A DNA stretch of 64,000 nucleotides, taken from assembly GCA_964247705.1 (NCBI GenBank), contig CAXTVQ010000002.1, positions 1 through 64,000 of the forward strand, in the 5' to 3' direction. The notes below the pieces were generated by a model. The model made no database searches, was not told the origin of the DNA, and saw only the letters and a program-made list of their open reading frames with translations. Below are positions 52,510-60,322 of this stretch, one piece after another. The position numbers and the translations under genes were made by a program. How positions within the stretch are numbered: the stretch's first letter is position 1; every line of letters starts with the position of its first letter. The DNA comes from LMUY01 sp964247705. Lineage in GTDB: Bacteria; Pseudomonadota; Alphaproteobacteria; Acetobacterales; Acetobacteraceae.

Positions 52510-53118
52510 GTGGCCGAACCGGCCGACCTCGCGCTGATCATCGCGCTGGACGGGTCGGCGAGCGTGGGCTTCGACGAGTTCAACCTCATCGCCGGAGGCC
52601 TGAGCGCCGGGCTGCGTGACCCGGACGTCGTCGCAGGCCTAACCGGCGGCCGATACCGCGCCAGCTTCGCAGCATTGCTGCTGTGGTCCGGCCCGGCTGC
52701 GCATGAGATCATGGTGGATTGGACCCGCATCGGATCCGAAGCCGACGCCAGCGCCTTCGCCGACGCCGTGGGCAACGTCCCCCGCACCGTGCTTGCGGGC
52801 GAGACCGCGATCGGCGTGGCGCTGACGGTGTGCGAGACCCTGCTCGCCGCCTTGCCGGCCGCTGCCAGCCGCCGGGTGATCGACGTCGCGGGCGACGGCC
52901 GCAGCAATGCCGGCGTGGCGCCCCAGCCGGTGCGCGACCGCCTCACCGCCGCCGGGGTCACGATCAACGGCCTGTGCGTGCTGCATGACGAAGCGGACCT
53001 GCTGCAGAGCTACACCGACGAGGTTATCGGCGGACCCGGCGCCTTCGTTCTCGCCTGCGCAGACTTCACCGGCTTTGCGGAGGCGATGCGCCGCAAGCTG
53101 GTGCGGGAGATCGCCTGA
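52510..53118 (+). CDS. DUF1194 (VWA-like) protein
   Basis: Protein of 202 residues in the DUF1194 family, a von Willebrand A-like fold found largely in alphaproteobacteria. The metal-site motif D14-G-S16-A-S18 is intact, and the last third has INGLCVLHDEADL and GAFVLACADFTGFAEAMRRKL as expected. Most relatives are exported, but no signal peptide is visible from the GTG 52510 start, which follows the hydrolase stop by 23 bases. Function unknown; VWA domains mediate metal-dependent protein contacts. Confidence 0.85.
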   Translation: MAEPADLALIIALDGSASVGFDEFNLIAGGLSAGLRDPDVVAGLTGGRYRASFAALLLWSGPAAHEIMVDWTRIGSEADASAFADAVGNVPRTVLAGETAIGVALTVCETLLAALPAAASRRVIDVAGDGRSNAGVAPQPVRDRLTAAGVTINGLCVLHDEADLLQSYTDEVIGGPGAFVLACADFTGFAEAMRRKLVREIA

Positions 53119-53408
53119 CGGCCGCAGGCACGGGCCATCGTTCGTCACCCCGAAGGCACGGGTGAGACCCGCCACAGGCGCGCAAGCGGCGCCCTGCCGT
53201 TCCCAACTAACCATACCATTACCGGCAATCAATGCAGCTCTGACGAAGTTGATAGCCTCATACAATCTCGAATAACTCCCATAAACAAAGCAGACATTTT
53301 GGAGTTTGGCGTCGAAGCCCAAAGATTGTGACGCAGAACAAGCTGGTTACTAGAGCGACCACCAATCAGTGCACCTGCCGAGTCACATGCGTAACAAGGG
53401 AAAGAACC
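53119..53408. other. AT-richer intergenic region
   Basis: A 290-base gap whose second half (about 53210-53400) is clearly lower in GC than the rest of the window. It holds a TACAAT -10-like box near 53261 with no good -35. I see no tRNA-like or terminator-like fold. It separates the guaA-DUF1194 run from the small secreted protein and may hold that gene's promoter. Confidence 0.4.
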
Positions 53409-53750
53409 ATGAAGGTTTTATTATTGGCAGCCGCTGCTGCATTAACCCTGTCGACTGTCAGCGCTTTCGCCGGCGAGGGTGCGGGAGATCCATTCGGCTA
53501 CCATAACCCGGGCATCACCACGAGCATCGGCGGAATGAAGCAGCTTCCCGGCGTCGCGGACAACCCATACCCGTTCCAGGCGCCGGCTCAGGTCACCAAC
53601 CTGCAGAACTACAAGCAGAAGGCCGGCGCGCTCGACAACCCTTATCCATTCGCAGCCAACGGACAGAGTTTCCAGGTTCCGGGCGGTCCCAGCGACGGCC
53701 GCTACCCCGTAGCCTCGGCGCCGCCACGGTCCGCAACGTCGTTCCACTAG
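53409..53750 (+). CDS. Small secreted protein with repeated DNPYPF motif
   Basis: Exported protein of 113 residues. The signal peptide ends near SAFA-GE (about residue 21). The mature 92 residues are Pro, Gly, Asn and Tyr-rich with no cysteine, and carry two copies of (A)DNPYPF followed by A-rich linkers (VADNPYPFQAPAQ and ALDNPYPFAANGQ), with further FGYHNPG and DGRYPV look-alikes. It is probably unstructured. ATG 53409 is preceded by GGGAAAGAA. I do not recognise a family. It sits alone after an AT-richer gap. Confidence 0.72.
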   Translation: MKVLLLAAAAALTLSTVSAFAGEGAGDPFGYHNPGITTSIGGMKQLPGVADNPYPFQAPAQVTNLQNYKQKAGALDNPYPFAANGQSFQVPGGPSDGRYPVASAPPRSATSFH

Positions 53751-53811
53751 CGCGGCGATATCGGGGCGGGACGAAATCCCGTCCCGTCTGACCGAGGCCC
53801 AACGGCATAGC

Positions 53812-54567
53812 CTATTGGTGGACCCGATCCCCCATCAGCCGCGCCAGAGTGGGCTCGATCGCCGCCGACAGCCGCGCCTGAGCCTGTGCCGTCGGATGCA
53901 GCAGCGGGTCGGGCGGAGTAAGGTACCCATCCAGGAAGGCCGCCCGGTCGAGGTGACCGTCCTTCATGAACAGCCCCGTGACGTCGATGTAGGTGACGGC
54001 CGGATCCTGGCCGGCGCCGTATCGCGCGGCCAGCCCGTGGTTCGTGGCGGCCGTAGTCTCGTCCACCCACGTCGAACGATCCGACGGCAGCACGGACAGC
54101 AGGAGGATCTTCGTCGCGGGCAGCTTGCGATGCGCCTCCGCGATGATGGCCGCGATCCCGTCCAACGTCTGCTCCGCCGACCAATGCACCCGGCCGTTGT
54201 TGTTGGCGCCGATCATCACCACGGCCACCTTCGGCTGTATGCCGTCCACCTCGCCATGCTGCATCCGCCACAACAGGCTGGCCGTGGTGTCGCCCTTGAA
54301 GCCCAGGTTTACGGCATTGCGATCGCCATAGAAACGCTGCCAGGCGGGTGCGAAGTCGCGCCACTCGGGCGGGCCGTGCTCCTCCCAGTCCTGCGTGATC
54401 GAGTCCCCCAGGAACACCAGGTCCACGCGGCTCGCGCGCACCCGGGCCAGTTTCTCCTCATGCCGTGCGTGCCACCAGGGCAGGTTGTCACGGGAAAGCG
54501 GGGTCGCCGCCGGGTCGGACGCGGCCGTCAGAACCACCGCGGCTGCAAGCAGCAGGACGCGCCTCAC
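53812..54567 (-). CDS. Secreted SGNH/GDSL-family hydrolase
   Basis: Exported esterase-like enzyme of 251 residues. A signal peptide occupies about residues 1-17. Block I has the nucleophile S56 in FLGDSITQDW, block II glycine is in NLGFKGDTT, block III asparagine in MIGANNNG and block V D/H in DPLLHPT. The FYGDRNAVNLGFKGDTT region resembles platelet-activating-factor acetylhydrolase-like members that deacetylate sugars. The start overlaps the uppP stop by ATGA, suggesting a link to envelope polysaccharide or peptidoglycan. Confidence 0.88.
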   Translation of the reverse strand: MRRVLLLAAAVVLTAASDPAATPLSRDNLPWWHARHEEKLARVRASRVDLVFLGDSITQDWEEHGPPEWRDFAPAWQRFYGDRNAVNLGFKGDTTASLLWRMQHGEVDGIQPKVAVVMIGANNNGRVHWSAEQTLDGIAAIIAEAHRKLPATKILLLSVLPSDRSTWVDETTAATNHGLAARYGAGQDPAVTYIDVTGLFMKDGHLDRAAFLDGYLTPPDPLLHPTAQAQARLSAAIEPTLARLMGDRVHQ

Positions 54568-55403
54568 GCGGCGAATTCCAGGTAGCCGGCCGCCAGGACC
54601 CCGGCAGCGATGCAGTAATAGGCGAACGGGTTGAGCGCCCAGTTATCGTGGCTGCGGAAATACCGCATCAGGAATGCCGTGCTGAGCAGTGCCACAACGC
54701 CCGCCACCACCGCCGCCGCCACGGATAGCTCGAGCGTGCCGGCCGGGATGTCGGCATGCAGCAGCTTGGGCACTTCCAGCACCGTCGCGCCGATGATGAT
54801 GGGTGTCGCGATCAGGAAGGAGAAATGCGCGGCACCTTCATGCGCCACCCCGCGCAACAACGCGCCGACGATCGTGACGCCCGAGCGCGAGATCCCCGGG
54901 ATCAGCGCCAGGCACTGCCATACGCCGATGGTCAGCGCGTCCCCCATGTTGATCGTGGAGAGTGCCCGGTGCGCCCCGCGCGCGCGCAGCCGTTCCCCGA
55001 ACAGCAGCAACAGGCCGTTCACCGCCAGGAACCCTGCCGCCAGGACCGGCGAGGCGAACAGCCCCCGCACGTATCTCTCCAGCAGGAAGCCGGCGATCAC
55101 GGCCGGGATCGTCGCCACCACGATCAGCAGGAACACCCGCCGGCTCTCCTGATTCTGGTGCGCGCCGGACAGGCCCAGCACGCCCAGCCCCAGCGCCAGC
55201 CAATCCCGCCAGAAGAACGCGAGCAACGCGACCGCCGTGCCGACATGCAGCATCACCAGGAACGGCAGGAACGCGGGTGCCGCCTGATCCAGGCTCCAGC
55301 CCAGCACGGCCGGCAGCACCACGGCATGGCCCAGGCTGCTGACCGGAAACAGCTCGGTCGCTCCCTGAACGATCGCGATTACGATGGCCTGCACCGTATC
55401 CAT
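54564..55403 (-). CDS. uppP: Undecaprenyl-diphosphatase UppP/BacA
   Basis: Inner-membrane phosphatase of 279 residues that recycles undecaprenyl diphosphate to the monophosphate carrier and can give bacitracin resistance. Both motifs are present: the (E/Q)xxxE motif as QGATELFPVSSLGH, with Gln at the first position, and PGISRSGVT. About eight membrane segments are visible. It is cotranslated with the SGNH hydrolase and divergent from the methyltransferase. Confidence 0.94.
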   Translation of the reverse strand: MDTVQAIVIAIVQGATELFPVSSLGHAVVLPAVLGWSLDQAAPAFLPFLVMLHVGTAVALLAFFWRDWLALGLGVLGLSGAHQNQESRRVFLLIVVATIPAVIAGFLLERYVRGLFASPVLAAGFLAVNGLLLLFGERLRARGAHRALSTINMGDALTIGVWQCLALIPGISRSGVTIVGALLRGVAHEGAAHFSFLIATPIIIGATVLEVPKLLHADIPAGTLELSVAAAVVAGVVALLSTAFLMRYFRSHDNWALNPFAYYCIAAGVLAAGYLEFAA

Positions 55404-55508
55404 CCTGTCGCCACTCCGTTTCTGCGGGGGGCTTCGTGCCGGAACGGACGGCATGTGACAAGCGGTTGCGCTTGGCAACGCAAGCCCGGCCGGCGCGTTC
55501 GCCCGCCG

Positions 55509-56459
55509 ATGCAACACAGACAAACCCCGGCGGACGCCGACCGGCTTGCCAGCGCGCTCGTGGCCTTGGCCCGCATCGTGCAGGCGACCGGCTACGAGTT
55601 CGTGACACCCACCCCCGCCACTCACGCCCGCGTCAATGCCCGCCCTGGGGCCGAGTGGGCGGCAGGCCTTCGCGACGTGCTCGGCTGGAGCCGCCCGTTC
55701 CGGACGGGCGCCGTGCCGCCGCCGGTCATGGATGCGATGAAGGCGGCCGGCGTGCTCGCGCCCTACCAGGACGGTTGGCGCTGCCTGGTCAGGTTGTCCA
55801 CGCTGGACGGCTTGCTGTTCGTGCACTCCGCCTACCCGACCGAGGCGGCCGACGCCGTGTTCTTCGGGCCGGACACCTACCGCTTCGCTCAGGCCATCTC
55901 CGGCGCGATGGACCGCACCGTCGGCCGTGCGGTCGACATCGGCTGCGGGGCCGGGCCAGGGGCCATCCTGATCGCGCGCGACCACAGGTTGGCAAGCGTC
56001 TTCGCAGTCGACATCAACGACCACGCCCTCGCACTGACACGCGTCAACGCGACCCTGGCCGGCGTCTCGGTGGAGGCGGTGAACAGCAACCTGCTGACCG
56101 ACCTGCCGGGCACGTTCGACCTCATCGTCGCCAACCCGCCCTATCTGGTGGACCCGGCTTCCCGCACCTATCGCCACGGCGGCGGCGACCTGGGCGCCGG
56201 ACTCTCGCTCGCCATCCTGGAGAGCGGCATCACGCGCCTCGCCGCAGGGGGCACGCTGCTGCTCTACACGGGGGCCGCAATCGTGAACGGGCACGACCCG
56301 TTGCGCGACGCCGCCGCCGCCCGACTTGCCGGTTTGGGCCTGAGTTGGAGCTACCACGAAATGGACCCCGACGTGTTCGGCGAGGAACTGGAGGGCGGCG
56401 CTTACGCTTCGGCTGACAGGATCGCTGCAGTCGTGCTGACGGTTCGTAATATAAGATAA
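55509..56459 (+). CDS. Class I methyltransferase with NPPY motif
   Basis: SAM-dependent methyltransferase of 316 residues. An N-terminal helical domain (about 1-130) precedes the Rossmann fold with VDIGCGAGPGAI and the catalytic NPPYLVD. NPPY usually marks methylation of a planar amide or amino group, as in PrmC or rRNA m2G enzymes, but the N-terminal domain is unlike PrmC as I know it. ATG 55509 has no strong Shine-Dalgarno. It runs into a diiron-type protein gene 17 bases downstream, and the pair looks like an operon. Confidence 0.82.
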   Translation: MQHRQTPADADRLASALVALARIVQATGYEFVTPTPATHARVNARPGAEWAAGLRDVLGWSRPFRTGAVPPPVMDAMKAAGVLAPYQDGWRCLVRLSTLDGLLFVHSAYPTEAADAVFFGPDTYRFAQAISGAMDRTVGRAVDIGCGAGPGAILIARDHRLASVFAVDINDHALALTRVNATLAGVSVEAVNSNLLTDLPGTFDLIVANPPYLVDPASRTYRHGGGDLGAGLSLAILESGITRLAAGGTLLLYTGAAIVNGHDPLRDAAAARLAGLGLSWSYHEMDPDVFGEELEGGAYASADRIAAVVLTVRNIR

Positions 56460-56476
56460 GCTTAGGGAATACGCTG

Positions 56477-57358
56477 ATGCCGGACGGAAGCTTTGCCTCC
56501 TTGACGACGCATGACCGCTGGCATCGCCGGCTGGCTGCGTTCAACGCCGCCCGTTTCACGCCGGGTCTGCCCAAGGATGGGTGGGAGGCGGATATAGAGG
56601 AACAGACGGCCCTGGTGCTCGAGGAAGGCCACTGGCTGGAAGAGCGCCGCGCCGAAGTGAGCGCCCGGGCGGCCGAGGCGCCAACCGATCCGGACGGGTT
56701 CGTCGCCTGGTTCGAGCAATTGGAGCATAGCGGCCCCGGCCAGAACGACACGCTGTTTCCCTGGCTTGCCGAGGAAGCCACGATGGACGAGATGCGCTGG
56801 TTCCTGACCCAGGAGGTCGCGGGCGAAGCGGGCTTCGACGACCTGACGGCGGTGACCCAGATGCGGCTGCCGGTACGGGCCAAGCTCGAGTTGGCACGCA
56901 ATTACTGGGACGAAATGGGACGCGGCAACGCCAAGGGCATGCACGGCCCCATGCTGGAGCACCTCGCCCGCCGCCTCGGCCTGCAGCCCGCAGTCGAGAC
57001 GACGGTGTGGGAGGCGCTGGCGCTGGCGAACACGATGGCCGGGCTCGCCGCGAACCGGCGCTACGCCTACCACTCGGTCGGCGCGCTCGGTGTCATCGAG
57101 CAGACGGCGCCGGGCCGTGCGAAGCTGGTGGGCCTGGGCCTGAAGCGCCTGGGCATCAGCGGCAAGGACCGTCACTACTTCGACCTGCACGCGATCCTCG
57201 ACATCAAGCACAGCGAGGCCTGGAACGCCGAGGCGGCGTGGCCCCTGGTGGCCGAGAACCCGGCATGGGCGCCGGCGCTGGCGGAAGGCGCCTTGATGCG
57301 GCTCGAGTGCGGCGCCGCCTGCTTCCGCCGCTACCGCGAGGTGTTGGGCCTAAGCTGA
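56477..57358 (+). CDS. Haem-oxygenase-like diiron protein (iron-containing redox enzyme family)
   Basis: All-helical protein of 293 residues in the haem-oxygenase-like dimetal group. A full putative ligand set is visible: E113 (TQEVAGEAGFDD), E146 with H156 (NYWDEMGRGNAKGMHGPM), E208 (GVIEQTAP), and H238, D242, H245 in YFDLHAILDIKH. Related enzymes use O2 on a diiron site to make N-oxides, alkenes or fragmented amino acids. The substrate is unknown. AGGGAA lies 8 bases before the ATG. The close methyltransferase neighbour hints at small-molecule tailoring. A strong hairpin follows the stop. Confidence 0.82.
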   Translation: MPDGSFASLTTHDRWHRRLAAFNAARFTPGLPKDGWEADIEEQTALVLEEGHWLEERRAEVSARAAEAPTDPDGFVAWFEQLEHSGPGQNDTLFPWLAEEATMDEMRWFLTQEVAGEAGFDDLTAVTQMRLPVRAKLELARNYWDEMGRGNAKGMHGPMLEHLARRLGLQPAVETTVWEALALANTMAGLAANRRYAYHSVGALGVIEQTAPGRAKLVGLGLKRLGISGKDRHYFDLHAILDIKHSEAWNAEAAWPLVAENPAWAPALAEGALMRLECGAACFRRYREVLGLS

Positions 57359-57365
57359 ACAGGCA

Positions 57366-57391
57366 TCCCTCTCCCGCGTGCGGGAGAGGGA
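57366..57391. terminator. Bidirectional hairpin terminator candidate
   Basis: Perfect 11-bp stem TCCCTCTCCCG/CGGGAGAGGGA with a CGTG loop. It lies 7 bases after the diiron-protein stop and 4 before the end of the convergent Old Yellow Enzyme gene. Same core as the CCTCTCCC/GGGAGAGG repeat family. Confidence 0.6.
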
Positions 57392-57395
57392 TGTG

Positions 57396-58496
57396 CTACG
57401 CTGCCTTTTGTTCGGCTGTGGGATAGTCCGTGTAACCCTCGGCCCCGCCGCCGTACCAGTGGGTCTTGTCCGACGACGGAGCGAGCGGCAGGCCCTTGCG
57501 CAGCCGCTCCACCAAATCCGGATTGGTTATGAACGGGCGGCCGAATGCAATGAGGTCGGCCCGCAACCCGTCGCGGGCCTGCTCCGCCAGATGCAGATCA
57601 TAGTTGTTGTTGGCCATGTAAAGCCCCCTGAAGGCTTTCTGCAGCGCACCGTAGTCGAACGCCGAGGAGTCGCGCGGACCCTGCGTCGCACCCTCGATCA
57701 CGTGCATGTAGCAAAGCCCAAGCCGGTCAAGCCCAGCGACGAGCTTACCGTAGATGTCCTGAGCATCGTCGAAACCAGCCATGTCGTTGGCGGGGCTCAC
57801 CGGAGACAGCCGGATGCCGACCCGGCCGCCGCCCCAGACACCGACGACCGCTTCCGCAACGTCCAACGTCAGGCGGATCCGGTTCTCCACGCTGCCGCCG
57901 TATTGGTCGGTGCGGTGGTTCGTATGCGTGCGCATGAACTGTTCGAGCAAGTAACCGTTGGCCGCATGGATCTCCACACCGTCGAACCCGGCGCGCTTGG
58001 CGCACTCGGCGGCGTGGCGGTAATCGGCAATCAGCCCGGGGATCTCGGACGTTTCGAGCGCGCGAGGCGTCACGAACGGTTGAAAGCCGGTCTCGGTGAA
58101 GGCCTGGCCCTTCGCGATCACGGCCGACGCAGACACTGGAAGGCCGCCACCGGGCTGCAGCGACGGATGGCTGATCCGGCCGACATGCCAGAGCTGGTCG
58201 AAGATCCGTCCATCCTTGGCATGGACCGCGTCCGTCACCAGCCGCCAGCCGGCGACCTGCTCCTCGGTGTAGATTCCCGGCGTGAACGCGTAACCCTTGC
58301 CCTGCTGCGAAATCTGCGTCGCCTCGGCCACGATGAGCCCGGCACTCGCCCGTTGCGCGTAGTATTCGGCATTCAGCGGGCCCTGCACATCGCCTTTGCC
58401 GGCGCGGCTGCGGGTGAGCGGCGCCATCACGATCCGGTTGGCGAGCGTTATGTCACCGCCGAGCATCACGGGGGCGAACAGGTCGGTTTCGGTCAT
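57396..58496 (-). CDS. Old Yellow Enzyme family NAD(P)H:flavin ene-reductase (NemA-like)
   Basis: FMN-dependent ene-reductase of 366 residues that reduces activated C=C bonds and nitro compounds. The start NRIVMAPLTRSRA, the FMN-contacting DQLWHVGR, the HAANGYLLEQF block with the His/Asn substrate pair, and TDQYGG are typical of the classical NemA/OYE group. GAGGTG lies 6 bases before the ATG. It begins 9 bases after the ATP-grasp gene stops, so it is the third gene of the DedA operon; a functional tie is not obvious. Confidence 0.92.
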   Translation of the reverse strand: MTETDLFAPVMLGGDITLANRIVMAPLTRSRAGKGDVQGPLNAEYYAQRASAGLIVAEATQISQQGKGYAFTPGIYTEEQVAGWRLVTDAVHAKDGRIFDQLWHVGRISHPSLQPGGGLPVSASAVIAKGQAFTETGFQPFVTPRALETSEIPGLIADYRHAAECAKRAGFDGVEIHAANGYLLEQFMRTHTNHRTDQYGGSVENRIRLTLDVAEAVVGVWGGGRVGIRLSPVSPANDMAGFDDAQDIYGKLVAGLDRLGLCYMHVIEGATQGPRDSSAFDYGALQKAFRGLYMANNNYDLHLAEQARDGLRADLIAFGRPFITNPDLVERLRKGLPLAPSSDKTHWYGGGAEGYTDYPTAEQKAA

Positions 58497-58505
58497 TGCT
58501 GCACC

Positions 58506-59585
58506 TCAGTCGTTGGTGGGGTAGGACGCCAGCAACCGCCGCTGCAGCCGCCACTTGCGGTACATGGTGCGTAGCCCGCTCGTCTTGTACCCTGCCGCCC
58601 GATTGATGCGGCCTATCATCCATGCCGCCCGGTAATGGGTGAACTGGGTCGCATAGGCTTCCCGCAACGTGCAGCGTGCGTCCCAGATATGCGTCGCCTC
58701 CGACCCGGCGCCGTTGACCTCGATGATGCTGAAACCTTGCCCCTGCCGCAGGGCGGCCTCGGATGCGTAGCGGACGTCGATGCGGCCGAAATGGAACCCG
58801 GGAATGTCCCGGGCGACTTTGTCCACCTGCTTGGCGAGCGCGGGCGTGATCGCGTCGGCGCCATTGATGAAAACCGACCCTTTACAATGGTTGCCAGTGA
58901 ACACCAGCGGTATGACGTCACCCGCGGCAGGCACCTCGTTGCGGCGGGCCGCCAGCCGGCGCAGATACAACTGGGGCACTTTTCCGGCCCGCTTGTCGGC
59001 CCGCACCAGCGTCTCGAGCGTCGAGCGCCCGTCTCCCGTCACGCTCGGAGCGAATTTCAGTGTGAGCGACGTAATCCGTCCCTCCGCCTCGTGCGGATAG
59101 CGGATATAGAACAGGCCCGCCTCGCCCGGTTCGGGCACGTATTTCTGCACGAGCATCTTGACGCCGCGTGGGTACTCCCGAACCGCCGCGGTCAGAGCCT
59201 CCGGAGTCCGGACCAGCTTCACTCCGGCGCCATTGCAACCGATGTCGGGCTTGAGCACCATCGGCCAGCCGAAACCACTGGCCAGGGCGAGAGGCGCCGG
59301 GTCTTCCTCGCCGGCCTGAAATGTGAACCACGGCGCGATCCACTCCCTCGCTTGCGGCCCGGCTAGGTCGAGGATCTCGGACTTGCTCTCACCGCACAGC
59401 CCGCCGGTGTCGATCAGCGGGTTGGCCGCGGTCGGCAGGCTCATGTCGCCGAAACGCAGCCCGTAGTAGATCCACTGCGCCACGACCGGTGCGTAGAATA
59501 GCCAGCCAGGCCAAAACTCGAACGGCGACAACACCCGGTCGTCGGCGGTTCGCGTCCGGGTGGCAGGAAGGGCCGTATCGTTCAT
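58506..59585 (-). CDS. ATP-grasp ligase-like protein (D-Ala-D-Ala ligase annotated type)
   Basis: Protein of 359 residues. An aromatic N-terminus (PFEFWPGWLFYAPVVAQWIY, about 20-41) looks membrane-attached and is followed by LPTAANPLIDTGGL. The ATP-grasp fold shows VLKPDIGCNGAGVKL, an HFGRIDVRY acid and the metal-binding IIEVNGAGSEATH. The usual automatic label is D-alanine-D-alanine ligase, but the N-terminal domain and DedA partner do not fit Ddl. It probably joins an acid to an amine or phosphate-linked acceptor at the membrane; substrates unknown. The start overlaps the DedA stop by ATGA. Confidence 0.82.
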   Translation of the reverse strand: MNDTALPATRTRTADDRVLSPFEFWPGWLFYAPVVAQWIYYGLRFGDMSLPTAANPLIDTGGLCGESKSEILDLAGPQAREWIAPWFTFQAGEEDPAPLALASGFGWPMVLKPDIGCNGAGVKLVRTPEALTAAVREYPRGVKMLVQKYVPEPGEAGLFYIRYPHEAEGRITSLTLKFAPSVTGDGRSTLETLVRADKRAGKVPQLYLRRLAARRNEVPAAGDVIPLVFTGNHCKGSVFINGADAITPALAKQVDKVARDIPGFHFGRIDVRYASEAALRQGQGFSIIEVNGAGSEATHIWDARCTLREAYATQFTHYRAAWMIGRINRAAGYKTSGLRTMYRKWRLQRRLLASYPTND

Positions 59586-60157
59586 GGTTGATGCGCCGCT
59601 TGCAAGCGCATCGCGATGCGCCCTGCCAACACGACGGTCAAAGCGAACCCAGCCATACCAGCCCAGCGCCAAACGCCGAGATGCTCGGCCAGATAGCGGC
59701 CGACATGCAGGGAGACGCTGAACAGCAGCGTCGTCCAGATCAGCGTGGCGCCGATTGCGGCCATGGCGAAGTAGCGCAGGCTCGCCCTGAAATATCCACA
59801 AGCGGTGTAGGTCGGCAGCCTCGCCCCGGGTAGGAAGCGGCTGACGAAAACCACCTTCACCACATGTTTCTGCAGCCAATCCCGGCTGTGCCCGAACCGC
59901 TCGGGGGGCGCCCAGCGCCGGGCCCAGGGCGTCGATACGGCAAGCCTGCCGAGGCCATACAGCCCAACATCGCCTAACACGATCCCGAGATAGAGGGAGA
60001 CCAGGGCGATGGCCAACGTCACTTTTCCGACCTGGACGTCCATGGCTGCCAAAATGGTCGCGGCATCCTCCAGCACGAACGTGCCGAGAACGATCAGAAC
60101 GCCTTGGATTAAAGGATCTTGCGAGTGCAAGCTCAACCACTCGGGCAGGGGATGCAA
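59582..60157 (-). CDS. DedA-family membrane protein
   Basis: Inner-membrane protein of 191 residues in the DedA/SNARE-associated family. Some members flip undecaprenyl phosphate or other phospholipids. The glycine-rich GDVGLYGLGRL, the conserved FVSRFLPGARLPTYTACGYF (arginine and proline of the family motif) and four to five hydrophobic stretches are visible. The start is TTG 60157, with GAAGGAG 8 bases upstream; the longer open frame is not protein-like. It is the first gene of a coupled DedA-ATP-grasp-OYE operon. Confidence 0.87.
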   Translation of the reverse strand: MHPLPEWLSLHSQDPLIQGVLIVLGTFVLEDAATILAAMDVQVGKVTLAIALVSLYLGIVLGDVGLYGLGRLAVSTPWARRWAPPERFGHSRDWLQKHVVKVVFVSRFLPGARLPTYTACGYFRASLRYFAMAAIGATLIWTTLLFSVSLHVGRYLAEHLGVWRWAGMAGFALTVVLAGRIAMRLQAAHQP

Positions 60158-60322
60158 GACCAGCACTCCTTCGGCGCGCCTGCCGGGTTTACGATTGTGG
60201 CAACGCCCCAAGGTCACGATCGGTTCGTGCTCGCTTGCCAAGCATAGGTGCTTCGTGGCGGTATCACCCCAAATGCCGGGCTGCGGCAACCTTACGCGGC
60301 AACAAAGTCGGGAGCGACATCC

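Noticed and set aside
52639..53322. Minus-strand frame of 227 residues reaching into the AT-richer gap
   Set aside because: Most of it is antisense to the DUF1194 gene. The part in the gap has no start signal or motif, so I treat the gap as non-coding.
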